A DNA stretch of 6,931 nucleotides from Tannerella sp. (GTDB taxonomy: Bacteria > Bacteroidota > Bacteroidia > Bacteroidales > Tannerellaceae). The stretch covers positions 1 through 6,931 of the forward strand of contig JAISEZ010000222.1 in NCBI GenBank assembly GCA_031263835.1, in the 5' to 3' direction. Below, in pieces: positions 1 to 6,697 of this stretch. Both the position numbers and the translations under genes were made by a program. Positions within the stretch are counted from its first letter, which is position 1. Each line of letters starts with the position of its first letter. The notes beneath the pieces are model-generated. The model was not told the DNA's origin. It searched no databases and saw nothing but the letters and a program-made list of their open reading frames with translations.

Positions 1-57
1 CCCTGTGCTATTGATGCCGGGCTTTCAGCCCTACAGAATCCCGCCGGCCAGCCGCAA

Positions 58-101
58 ATCATCATGAGAATCCTTAAATCCTATGAATCCCGGTTCAGAC
101 A
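58..101 (+). repeat. ATCC-phased dispersed repeat, copy 1
   Basis: ATCC recurs at 70, 78 and 87, that is every 8-9 bases, and the run ends in CGGTTCAGACA. Positions 76-101 match 387-412 at 23 of 26 bases in the same orientation, so the hairpin mosaic lies between two direct copies. The spacing leaves no reading frame and no gene is proposed. Confidence 0.7.
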
Positions 102-201
102 ATGGATGGTGACGAAAAGTATGCTGCCCTTGCAGGGCGCAGGGCGATGTGCGCGTCATTCCATACCCCAAGGCGTTGCCATTGGGCTGGGATATGGCGG
201 G

Positions 202-329
202 CGTAGGGGCGCACCTGTGTGTGCGCCCATTCCCGTTGGGACAACGGCGACCGGGGCGGGGTGAACACACATGGCGGGGGCGAACACACATGGGGGATGG
301 GAGGGCGAACACACAGGTTCGCCCCTACG
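202..329. repeat. 27-bp terminal inverted repeats enclosing GAACACACATGG direct repeats
   Basis: The 27-nt arms at 202-228 and 303-329 are reverse complements at 25 of 27 positions. Each arm is also a hairpin in its own right. Between them GAACACACATGG occurs at 263-274 and 282-293, with a shortened copy (GAACACACAGG) beginning the right-hand hairpin at 307. The design resembles a small non-autonomous palindromic element. No target-site duplication was identified, so transposition is inference only. Confidence 0.65.
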
Positions 330-370
330 TGGCCGACAATAACGGGGCGGCCACCGTCCAGCCGCGACCC

Positions 371-412
371 ATCCTGAAAATCATCCAAATCCCATAAATC
401 CCGGTTCTGACA
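371..412 (+). repeat. ATCC-phased dispersed repeat, copy 2
   Basis: ATC or ATCC occurs at 371, 380, 389 and 398, an exact 9-bp period, followed by CGGTTCTGACA. Positions 374-404 match 6618-6648, more than 6 kb away, at 29 of 31 bases. This shows that it is a dispersed family rather than a local duplication. Confidence 0.75.
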
Positions 413-450
413 GCATTAACCGCTAATCACTGCTATGCGGTGTATTCGAT

Positions 451-490
451 TTTTTTTGTACTTTTACGGCGATTTTTTACAGATTGCTTT
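451..490 (+). promoter_or_regulatory. possible promoter of the DoxX-fusion gene
   Basis: The T-rich stretch contains a TTTG (455-458) that could act as a Bacteroidetes -33 element. Two weak -7 candidates follow: TACTTTTA (459-466) and a TA...TTG segment at 478-486. Neither matches TAnnTTTG fully, and only the second is suitably spaced from the TTTG. The location just upstream of the first gene, after 450 bases without genes, is the main support. Confidence 0.25.
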
Positions 491-513
491 TAAACACATT
501 AATGCTTGGATAT

Positions 514-2031
514 ATGAAAACAGTTATTACAATTCTTCGGATGGTCGTCGGATGGCATTTCCTGTATGAAGGAGCCGTCAAATTAGTTTCCGACTGGAGC
601 GCTGCCGATTACCTGAACAATACGCACGGTTTTCCGGCGGTTTTTTATCAATGGCTCGCCGCTTCGCCCGTCAGGCTGGAGGTGGTGGATGTACTGAACA
701 TCGCCGGACTGGCGCTGGTCGGACTGTCTCTGTTTTTCGGCCTGTGGAGCCGCTGGTCTTCCGTTTGCGGAGCCTTGATGCTCGTACTTTACTATTTTGC
801 CTATCCGCCGTTCGGCATTTCGCTGGCGCTCGACGCGCATGAAGGAAGCGTGTTCGTGGTCGACAAGCTGCTCGTGGAAGCGGTCGCGCTTGTTTTTCTG
901 GCGGTCAGCAGGGAACAGGGGTATGGACTGGACGCCTTCGTCCGGAACCGGAAAAGAAAAAAACGGCGCACGGATGATGACCTTCCTCCGGAGGCAGTCG
1001 AGCTGCACGAACCGAATACGCGCCGCGAAGCGCTGAAAAACCTGGTATCCCTTCCGCTGCTTGGCGGACTGGGCTGGGGCGCCTGGCGGACGAGCAGGGC
1101 GTATGGCATGGATGTAATGTCGGGCGCAACCGTGCAGGTCAACCGGATGGCGTTGAACGAACTGAAAGGCGAGCTGCCGAAGGGAAAACTCGGCGACCAC
1201 CGGCTGAGCCGGCTGATTATGGGCGGTAACCTGATCGGCGGCTGGTCGCACGCACGCGACCTGATTTACACAGACTCTCTTTTCGTGGCCTACAATACCG
1301 AGAAAAAGATCTATGAAACGCTGATGCTGTGCGAACAGGCCGGCATCAACTGCATCAACATCGGTTTTCCGACCGTACAGGTGATGGCCAAATACAGGAA
1401 ACTGACCGGCAGCAAAATCAAGGTGATTACGCAGGTGGGAATCAAGGAAAAAAGCAGGGATATCTACGAAGATGTGGCGGTGGCCGTGGATCACGGGATG
1501 GATATGATCCAGCTGCAGGGAAACTGGTGTGACTGGCTGGTGCGCGACGGCCGGCCGGAAATCATCGGCGGACTGATGGAACGCATCCGCAGTCACGGAA
1601 TAGTGGCCGGCATGGGAGCGCATACGATTGATTCGTTTATCGTCTGCGAAGAAAACGGGATTATCCCCGATTACTACATGAAAACCATGCACCACGATAA
1701 TTACTGGTCGGCTCATCCGCGCGAGAACCGGCGGGCATTCGAGGTGGACGGCGAGCTAAGCCCGGATCACAACCGTTTTCACGACAATTGCTTTTGTCCG
1801 TTCCCCGACCGCACGGTCGAGTTTGTCAACCGCGTTAAGGTGCCCGTCATGGGGTTCAAGGTGCTTGCCGCGGGCGCCATTCATCCCGCCGACGGCTTCA
1901 AATGGGCGTTCGAGAACGGAGCGGATTTCATCTGCGTCGGCATGTTCGACTTCCAGGTGGTGGACGACGTGAACGTCTGCATCGAAACACTCCGGAATAT
2001 GGAAAACAGAAAACGGGACTGGTACTCCTGA
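514..2031 (+). CDS. DoxX-family membrane domain fused to a Tat-type-segment, aldo/keto-reductase-like barrel
   Basis: The product is 505 aa from ATG 514 (MKTVITILRM), chosen because it puts the first helix at the N-terminus; in-frame TTG 484 and ATG 502 would add 10 or 4 residues. Residues 1-135 resemble the DoxX/DoxD four-helix domain, with helices near 1-20, 58-78, 82-100 and 112-131. A basic linker (RNRKRKKRR, 144-152) leads to a twin-arginine segment (TRREALKNL, 169-177) with a hydrophobic, Gly-rich stretch to about 191. Residues 225-505 look like a TIM-barrel oxidoreductase related to aldo/keto reductases (GINCINIGF, VITQVGIKEK, GFKVLAAGAIHP, CVGMFDFQ). The canonical AKR Asp and Tyr near the GIN strand and the usual Lys after the next strand are not visible, so the reaction is unknown. 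The likely arrangement is a membrane anchor with the barrel in the periplasm, by inference from the RR segment. It lies 59 bp upstream of the GH28-like gene and may be co-transcribed with it. Confidence 0.8.
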   Translation: MKTVITILRMVVGWHFLYEGAVKLVSDWSAADYLNNTHGFPAVFYQWLAASPVRLEVVDVLNIAGLALVGLSLFFGLWSRWSSVCGALMLVLYYFAYPPFGISLALDAHEGSVFVVDKLLVEAVALVFLAVSREQGYGLDAFVRNRKRKKRRTDDDLPPEAVELHEPNTRREALKNLVSLPLLGGLGWGAWRTSRAYGMDVMSGATVQVNRMALNELKGELPKGKLGDHRLSRLIMGGNLIGGWSHARDLIYTDSLFVAYNTEKKIYETLMLCEQAGINCINIGFPTVQVMAKYRKLTGSKIKVITQVGIKEKSRDIYEDVAVAVDHGMDMIQLQGNWCDWLVRDGRPEIIGGLMERIRSHGIVAGMGAHTIDSFIVCEENGIIPDYYMKTMHHDNYWSAHPRENRRAFEVDGELSPDHNRFHDNCFCPFPDRTVEFVNRVKVPVMGFKVLAAGAIHPADGFKWAFENGADFICVGMFDFQVVDDVNVCIETLRNMENRKRDWYS

Positions 2032-2033
2032 AG

Positions 2034-2089
2034 ATTCGAAGATTCAAAAATTCAATTATTCAAAGATTCAATTATTCAAAGATTCGTTT
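2034..2089 (+). repeat. 8-bp-period ATTC tandem repeat in the intergenic spacer
   Basis: ATTC starts at 2034, 2042, 2050, 2058, 2066, 2074 and 2082, seven copies at an exact 8-bp spacing, with variable AT-rich 4-mers between them. Within it the 16-mer TTCAATTATTCAAAGA is repeated perfectly (2051-2066, 2067-2082). It fills the gap between the stop at 2031 and the ATG at 2091. No Shine-Dalgarno sequence lies in it. A regulatory role is possible but not shown. Confidence 0.8.
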
Positions 2090-2090
2090 T

Positions 2091-3560
2091 ATGAAAACAG
2101 TATACAGTAACAGAAAGAAAAGAGCGGGACTGGCAGTGCTGGCGACGATGCTGATGCTGGCCGCCTGTACGGAGGGAACGGTGTGGATCGCACCGGCGCC
2201 GGAGGGCGAGGAACTCAGCCGCGATTTTAAGGTGGAGGTGAACGGACAGTCGGCGCCCGTTTACATTGCGCGGGTAGGCCCCGTCGAGCGCGAGCTGCGC
2301 GACAGGGCAATGGACGACAAGGTTCATTCCGCGCTCTATTATGACCTGGCCGCCTTCACCTGCTTCGACATGGAAGGAAAGGTGACGGTGAAAGTGACGT
2401 ACGGGGAGGAGATCCGCGACGTGAAGGTGCTGCCCGCCTCGGCCGGCATTACGGCCAGGGTCAGCGGACGCACGGCGACGTTCACGATGGACAGGCCGCG
2501 CTACCTGACGGTGGAGATGAACGGCGACATGTTTCACTCGCTGCACCTCTTTGCCGATGCGCCGGAGACGGACATCCCCGACAAAAATTCGCCGGATGTT
2601 CTCTTTTTTGAACCCGGCATCCACGAGATTTCCCATATCGAGGTGAAGGACAATCAAACGGTCTATATCAGTCCCGGCGCCATTGTACGGATCGTCATCG
2701 ACCCGCAGGAGCCGTACAGCGTGTCGGGCAGTACGGGGCTGCGGTCATACAGGGACGCGCTGGCGCTGAACGGGCGGAATATCCGCGTCTGCGGGCGGGG
2801 CATCCTGGACGCCACGGGCTGTACGACGCACTCCCGCTCGATGATTCACATCGCCGGGGGATGCGAAAACATCCGCATAGAGGGCATTGTGCTGCGCGAT
2901 TCGCCGTCGTGGACGCTGCCGGTCTACAATTCGCACAACGTGTGCTACAAAAACCTGAAGCTGCTGGGCTACCGCGCCAATTCGGACGGTATCGGCATCT
3001 GCGGCAGTACGCAGGTGGAGGTGGCCGACTGTTTCCTGCGGACGCTGGACGACCTGGTGGTCATCAAGACGCAGACGGGCATGAATCCGGCAGGGGATAT
3101 CCGGGTGCACGGCTGCGTGCTCTGGAATCAGTGCGCCCACGCCCTGAGCCTCGGCGCCGAACTGCGGCAGAACATTGACAATGTGGTGTTCGAGGACTGC
3201 GACGTGATTCACGACGTCGGTCGCGAATGGACGTTCCGCATCTTCCACTCCGACGGGAGCGTGATCAGTAACATCCGTTTCGAAAACATCCGCGTGGAGC
3301 AGTCCGTGCGGCTAATCTCCCTCTGGATCGACAAGGGGTATTACTCGCGCGACCCCGAACGCGGCCATATCCGCAACGTGACCTTCAAGGACATTCAGGC
3401 TTCCGGCGAACCGATGACGGTGGAACTCAAAGGCTATGACGAAGAACACCAAATCGAGGGCGTCACCTTCGACAACGTGACGCGCAACGGCAAACCGATC
3501 ACACGCGAGGTGATCGGCATGAATGAATTTGTGAAAGACCTCACGTTCCGGAACAATTGA
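2091..3560 (+). CDS. GH28-like (polygalacturonase-type) beta-helix glycosidase, lipoprotein
   Basis: The product is 489 aa. ATG 2091 gives a basic N-terminus, a hydrophobic stretch and a lipobox (LAAC, Cys26), so it is probably a lipoprotein of the periplasm or outer membrane. Residues 30-160 look like an N-terminal beta-sandwich. From about 170 a right-handed beta-helix follows (NGRNIRVCGRGILD, NIRIEGIVLRD, VVFEDCDV, NIRFENIRV, NVTFKDI). GH28 signatures are visible: NSDGI (297-301), TLDD (319-322 region) and HALSLG (350-355). Asp299, Asp320 and Asp321 have the same spacing as the catalytic triad Asp180/201/202 of fungal polygalacturonase II, and His350 corresponds to its GHG histidine. The RIK motif aligns with Arg383-Ile384-Phe385, so the lysine contacting the galacturonate carboxylate appears to be lost and the substrate may not be polygalacturonate. 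The N-terminal domain plus helix also recalls GH49 dextranases. An in-frame extension to 1902 is rejected because it overlaps the upstream gene. Confidence 0.82.
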   Translation: MKTVYSNRKKRAGLAVLATMLMLAACTEGTVWIAPAPEGEELSRDFKVEVNGQSAPVYIARVGPVERELRDRAMDDKVHSALYYDLAAFTCFDMEGKVTVKVTYGEEIRDVKVLPASAGITARVSGRTATFTMDRPRYLTVEMNGDMFHSLHLFADAPETDIPDKNSPDVLFFEPGIHEISHIEVKDNQTVYISPGAIVRIVIDPQEPYSVSGSTGLRSYRDALALNGRNIRVCGRGILDATGCTTHSRSMIHIAGGCENIRIEGIVLRDSPSWTLPVYNSHNVCYKNLKLLGYRANSDGIGICGSTQVEVADCFLRTLDDLVVIKTQTGMNPAGDIRVHGCVLWNQCAHALSLGAELRQNIDNVVFEDCDVIHDVGREWTFRIFHSDGSVISNIRFENIRVEQSVRLISLWIDKGYYSRDPERGHIRNVTFKDIQASGEPMTVELKGYDEEHQIEGVTFDNVTRNGKPITREVIGMNEFVKDLTFRNN

Positions 3561-3579
3561 AAGCTGATGGGAAGCAGTG

Positions 3580-3703
3580 GTTAGTAGATAGTAGTTAGTA
3601 GAATGAGTCCGTCAGTTCATATACAGGATCAAATGGCCCCGGCAAATGCAGCGCCTGTCTACTGTCTACTAACTACTAACTACTAACTACTAACTACTAA
3701 CTA
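3580..3703. repeat. inverted repeat with CTAACTA heptamer array
   Basis: The right side is five perfect tandem copies of CTAACTA (3669-3703). The left arm 3580-3601 is the reverse complement of 3666-3687 at 21 of 22 positions, with a 64-nt spacer (3602-3665). It sits between converging genes, where a transcript from either side would form a long stem. It could hinder read-through, but a T-run typical of an intrinsic terminator is missing. The gene-free gap 3561-3885 otherwise contains only the small ORF and hairpin listed separately. Confidence 0.8.
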
Positions 3704-3814
3704 TATGCCATTCGCCCGGTAAATGAGTCGCCGGTTTTCGTAGAAGACAAAAAATTTGCGGCCCGTGTCGGCGGTATGTACCCAGATTTCCTTATCCCGC
3801 GCAAAGTATAACAT
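3701..3814 (-). CDS. doubtful small ORF or gene remnant (37 aa)
   Basis: ATG at 3814 to TAG at 3701 encodes 37 residues, starting MLYFARDKEIWVHTADTGRK and ending in RLIYRANGI. The composition (mixed charged, aromatic and hydrophobic residues) looks more protein-like than the spurious ORFs elsewhere in the window. An in-frame TAA lies three codons upstream, so it is not a continuation of a longer frame there. Its stop codon lies in the last CTAACTA unit, so the repeat may have cut off a longer gene. I do not recognise a family. It may equally be chance. Confidence 0.3.
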   Translation of the reverse strand: MLYFARDKEIWVHTADTGRKFFVFYENRRLIYRANGI

Positions 3815-3880
3815 TCCGCCCGGTTAGCTCCTAACTGTTCAGCATACCGGACAGGGCGGACGGCGGTCGTTTTCCTTTTT
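3815..3880 (+). terminator. possible terminator hairpin between converging genes
   Basis: TCCGCCC (3815-3821) can pair with GGGCGGA (3854-3860), and inside it GTTAG-ctc-CTAAC (3823-3835) forms a second stem. On the + strand a T-rich stretch with runs of four and five Ts follows (about 3868-3880), as expected for termination of the GH28-like transcript. The large loop and interrupted T-run make it weak. For the mannosidase transcript it would lack a U-tract. Confidence 0.3.
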
Positions 3881-3885
3881 CCGTA

Positions 3886-6435
3886 TTATTCTTCAAGCAG
3901 ATTGACTTCCATGACCGTTCCTGCGCCGACAGACAGCCGGAGCGTTTTGATTTCGCAGGGACGGAACGTGCCACGCCAAATGATGCCGGCGGAGGGGAAA
4001 CGGAATGTCGCAGACGTCTCCTGACCGACGGTTTCCACCAGACGCACGATCAGATCGTCTCCATCCTCGGATTTCTTGACTGCCGTAACCAGCACGTCAG
4101 GCGCGTCTATCTCCATGAACGAACCGGATTTGGGCAGGACTCCCGGATGGATGCCCTGATAGATGACAACCGGCGGAGCTATAAACTCTTCGGCGATACG
4201 GGGAATGTGACTTTCCTGCCAGCTGTTCCTGTGCGGCGCCAGCCACAGGCGGAATGTTTGCAAACCCTGATCCATCCACTCGTATTCCAGTTCCGGACGA
4301 AGTTCCTTCGGCTGATGATGGGCATAAACGGCCGACCGCACAACGGAGATGCGCAGGTCATTGTCCCTGACACTGTATCCGTATTTCGCATCGTTAATTA
4401 TAGCAAGACCGTATGTCTCATCACCGCGTCGCCCGGAAACGTCCACCCATCGCTGACCCGGATCTTCGTCGCCACTGGCTGTGCGCACGATGAATCCATA
4501 TGGCGCCTCGTAGGTCGGCGTCGGTGTATCCACATCAACCGGGAAGGAGAATTTCAACATTTTAAGCCGTTCGTGCCAGTCGAGTTTTACCTCGGCTTCA
4601 ATCCGGTTCGAGCCGGCGGTCAGCGACCAGTCAACGGTCAGGGTGGAACGTCCGTAGGTGGTCGTCACCCGCATGGTGGCCAGCAGAGGCCCGCGGCAAA
4701 GCGGTTTGACGCTGGCGCCGGCAAACGCGCCAATTTCGCTGTCAAAGGATTTAATGTCGTGGCTCCACGTGTCGCTCGGGTCGTCAATCACGATGGCCCG
4801 GCATCCGGTTTCGCCGCCGGAAAATACATGCTTTCCGGATTTTTTGTCGAAAACGCCAACAGTGCCCGTAGAGGAGAAGGTGATCCGGTAATATTCATTT
4901 TCCAGCACATTCTCTTCCGCACGTGCCGGGTCAGGCAACTCTGCCGGCGAAGCGCAGTGCCGTCCCCGGAGCTGAACGTATCCCATGGGAGGCACGGTCA
5001 CGTCTATCAGGAGCGTTTGGCGACCGTGAGTCTGCGCCTGTCCGGTAATCCACTGGTAAGGATAGGTATGACCGTGCTCATCGGTAATGCAAATGATTCC
5101 CCGGTCGGAATCATACCGTACAATGCCCTTAAATTCCCACGCATGAGGATTGAACACAAGCAGGTAGCGCGACTCCGGATCTTCGGCGGCCACCTGCCAT
5201 TCCAGTTTCTGAACAGCCATGGCGGTGGCGTCATCAGCCACGTTCAGCGCATATCCGTAGCCATTGCGGGCATACTGATAGTGTGACACCAGCGAGGTGC
5301 CGGCCATGCTGTCATGAAACTGGAGCAGCATTATTCTTTCCCAGGCCTGCGTGAAAGCGTCCTTCGGGTAGCTGTTTTTCCAGCATACGGAGCCGATGGC
5401 TGAAATCTTCTCCGCCGTCACGAGCGCCGCCTCTGCCAGCCGGTTGTTTTTCTTGATGGCGCTTTCCGCCGTATAGCAGCCGGGCGCATGGTGCTGCAGG
5501 TCGTCCTTCACCACCGGTAATTGCAGGTCGGGATATTTGCGCAGGTCTTCAAAATAGCGGTCCATACTGCTGTAAACGATGACCGGAGCATCCTTTTCCG
5601 CCCGGGCCTCGTTGATGACGCGGATATGGGCTTTGGACGGGCCGCCGCCGTGGTCGCCAACGCCGAAAAACTTCATCACCGCCGGAACGGGATGTTGCGG
5701 GACGTATTCCGTCACTTCCCGAAGGTCGTTCCGGGTTGTCAGCGCTTCGCCCTGGTCCAGACTGCCGTAATGATGATGAATGCGGTATGCCAGTACGGAG
5801 GAGCCGTCCGGCCCTTCCCACCGGAAAAGGTTGGAAGGTAAATTCTTTTCGCCGCCACCCGGACGCATGAAAACGAAAGTTTCCATGCCCTGCAACTTGA
5901 TAATCTGCGGTATTGTACCGGCATGTCCGAAGGAATCGGCGCCGAACGCTACCGTCGCCTGACGTCCGGTCAGCTTCCGGAGCGTGCGCTGCCCGTACAG
6001 TCCCTGCCGTACCATAGCTTCGCCGGAGGGGATATTCATGTCGGGTTCCGTCCACCAGCCGCCAACCACGTTCCAGCGTCCTTCGGCCACGCGACGGCGG
6101 ATTTCGTCCAGCATTTCCGGGTCGTTCTCCGCCACCCACCGGTAAAACAGCGCCGAACTGGAGGTAAACACCAGATCAGGCGTTTCCTTCATTCGCTCAA
6201 GCGCCGACCGGAACGTGCTGTGTACAACGGCAAGTCCCTCTGTCCAGGGCCACAGCCACACCAAATCTATGTGAGCGTGTCCGATCATGTAGATCGTATA
6301 CTTTTTTGCATTCTTCGGCCAGAAACTTTTGGCCGGATGAGCCAGCAGACTGTTAGCCGGACTTAACGCCAACAGGCCGGCGCCCGTAGCCGCCCGATGG
6401 ATAAAATCCCTGCGGGAGATAGTTTTTGCGATCAT
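3886..6435 (-). CDS. GH38 alpha-mannosidase, Tat-exported
   Basis: The product is 849 aa and hydrolyses terminal alpha-mannosyl residues by a retaining, metal-dependent mechanism (family knowledge). The N-terminus has a textbook twin-arginine signal (SRRDFIH, 7-13, then a hydrophobic Ala/Leu/Gly stretch to about 32), implying folded export to the periplasm. The GH38 catalytic domain starts near 46: His55 and Asp57 in IGHAHIDLVWLW, the nucleophile Asp167 in AFGADSFGHAG, and His374/Asp375 in LQFHDSMAGTS correspond to the zinc ligands and nucleophile of Golgi mannosidase II (His90, Asp92, Asp204, His471). GVGDHGGGPS (258-267) is another family motif. The middle helical domain spans roughly 316-400. 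The C-terminal beta domains run from about 425, with the conserved segments YGLAIINDAKYGY (675-687) and VVRSAVY (698-704). Length and domain order are complete, with no truncation. It converges on the GH28-like gene and has its own promoter. Exact linkage specificity cannot be read from sequence. Confidence 0.93.
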   Translation of the reverse strand: MIAKTISRRDFIHRAATGAGLLALSPANSLLAHPAKSFWPKNAKKYTIYMIGHAHIDLVWLWPWTEGLAVVHSTFRSALERMKETPDLVFTSSSALFYRWVAENDPEMLDEIRRRVAEGRWNVVGGWWTEPDMNIPSGEAMVRQGLYGQRTLRKLTGRQATVAFGADSFGHAGTIPQIIKLQGMETFVFMRPGGGEKNLPSNLFRWEGPDGSSVLAYRIHHHYGSLDQGEALTTRNDLREVTEYVPQHPVPAVMKFFGVGDHGGGPSKAHIRVINEARAEKDAPVIVYSSMDRYFEDLRKYPDLQLPVVKDDLQHHAPGCYTAESAIKKNNRLAEAALVTAEKISAIGSVCWKNSYPKDAFTQAWERIMLLQFHDSMAGTSLVSHYQYARNGYGYALNVADDATAMAVQKLEWQVAAEDPESRYLLVFNPHAWEFKGIVRYDSDRGIICITDEHGHTYPYQWITGQAQTHGRQTLLIDVTVPPMGYVQLRGRHCASPAELPDPARAEENVLENEYYRITFSSTGTVGVFDKKSGKHVFSGGETGCRAIVIDDPSDTWSHDIKSFDSEIGAFAGASVKPLCRGPLLATMRVTTTYGRSTLTVDWSLTAGSNRIEAEVKLDWHERLKMLKFSFPVDVDTPTPTYEAPYGFIVRTASGDEDPGQRWVDVSGRRGDETYGLAIINDAKYGYSVRDNDLRISVVRSAVYAHHQPKELRPELEYEWMDQGLQTFRLWLAPHRNSWQESHIPRIAEEFIAPPVVIYQGIHPGVLPKSGSFMEIDAPDVLVTAVKKSEDGDDLIVRLVETVGQETSATFRFPSAGIIWRGTFRPCEIKTLRLSVGAGTVMEVNLLEE

Positions 6436-6478
6436 TTTGTTTGAATTATTTTTTATAGTTGTTGTTTTAAATCCGCGG

Positions 6479-6486
6479 CAAAGATA
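6479..6486 (-). promoter_or_regulatory. Bacteroidetes -7 promoter element for the GH38 gene
   Basis: Read on the minus strand this is TATCTTTG, a perfect match to the TAnnTTTG -7 consensus used by the Bacteroidetes primary sigma factor. It lies 43 bases before the ATG at 6435, giving a short AT-rich leader of roughly 35-40 nt. A clear -33 TTTG is not seen at the expected distance. No Shine-Dalgarno sequence precedes the start codon; the A-rich leader (CAAACAAA before ATG) is typical for this phylum. Confidence 0.6.
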
Positions 6487-6544
6487 AGAATTAAAAGGCT
6501 CTATAATGCCTTGTACGGGTATAATTTCATAACTCCTGACTTCT

Positions 6545-6648
6545 CCGGGATTTATGGGATTTAAGGATGCTTCGCTGCTGTGCGGTAACGCCGCCCGTGT
6601 CGCTAACTATGGGATTTCTGAAAATCATATAAATCCCATAAATCCCGG
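6545..6648. repeat. inverted pair of ATCC-phased repeats (19-bp perfect arms)
   Basis: Positions 6545-6563 and 6630-6648 are perfect 19-bp reverse complements with a 66-nt spacer. The right copy (6618-6648) is the same repeat as 374-404, with ATC at 6624, 6633 and 6642 (9-bp period). It lies behind the mannosidase promoter. No gene is present between 6436 and the window end. Confidence 0.75.
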
Positions 6649-6697
6649 GGATGCAATCCAAATTGTCGCGCCGGTCGGAATCCGAATCTGATTCCCT

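Larger units (their letters stand above)
19..354. repeat. mosaic of consecutive short hairpins (dispersed REP/MITE-like repeat cluster)
   Basis: This stretch holds no credible gene. It is a string of perfect or near-perfect hairpins: GGGCT-ttc-AGCCC (19-31), GCCCT-tgc-AGGGC (126-138), a longer stem at 161-197 (outer CCATA/TATGG, inner CCCAAGGC-gtt-GCC-a-TTGGG), GGGCGCAC-ctgtgt-GTGCGCCC (207-228), GGGCGAAC-acacag-GTTCGCCC (303-324) and GTGGCC/GGCCAC (329-354, 14-nt loop). Modules like these, particularly the GTAGGGGCG...CGCCC hairpin, resemble intergenic repeats seen across many bacterial genomes; that is recall, not a search. The overlapping ORFs are rich in Pro, Arg, His and Cys, look unlike proteins, and are taken as spurious. 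No transposase is present. Confidence 0.75.

Noticed and set aside
31..397. Four small ORFs on both strands in the hairpin mosaic
   Set aside because: They translate palindromic repeat DNA; overlapping frames on both strands and Arg/Pro/Cys-rich composition indicate spurious ORFs.
484..513. TTG start at 484 for the first gene
   Set aside because: It adds ten residues before a typical ATGAAAAC start and first helix, and may overlap the promoter; ATG 514 is preferred, though 502 remains possible.
583..1716. Long minus-strand ORF (377 codons) opposite the DoxX-fusion gene
   Set aside because: It lies wholly antisense to a gene with clear membrane and barrel motifs; its translation is rich in His, Arg, Pro and Val without recognisable domains.
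1902..2090. N-terminal extension of the GH28-like gene to 1902
   Set aside because: It overlaps the end of the upstream gene, passes through the ATTC repeat and would bury the lipoprotein signal that begins at 2091.
4147..5286. Long + strand ORF (379 codons) within the mannosidase gene
   Set aside because: Antisense shadow of a convincing GH38 gene with all metal-binding motifs; no domain seen in it.
514..6435. A polysaccharide utilisation locus
   Set aside because: Two glycosidase genes are present, but no SusC/SusD pair, regulator or transporter is in the window, and the glycosidases are convergent rather than co-transcribed.
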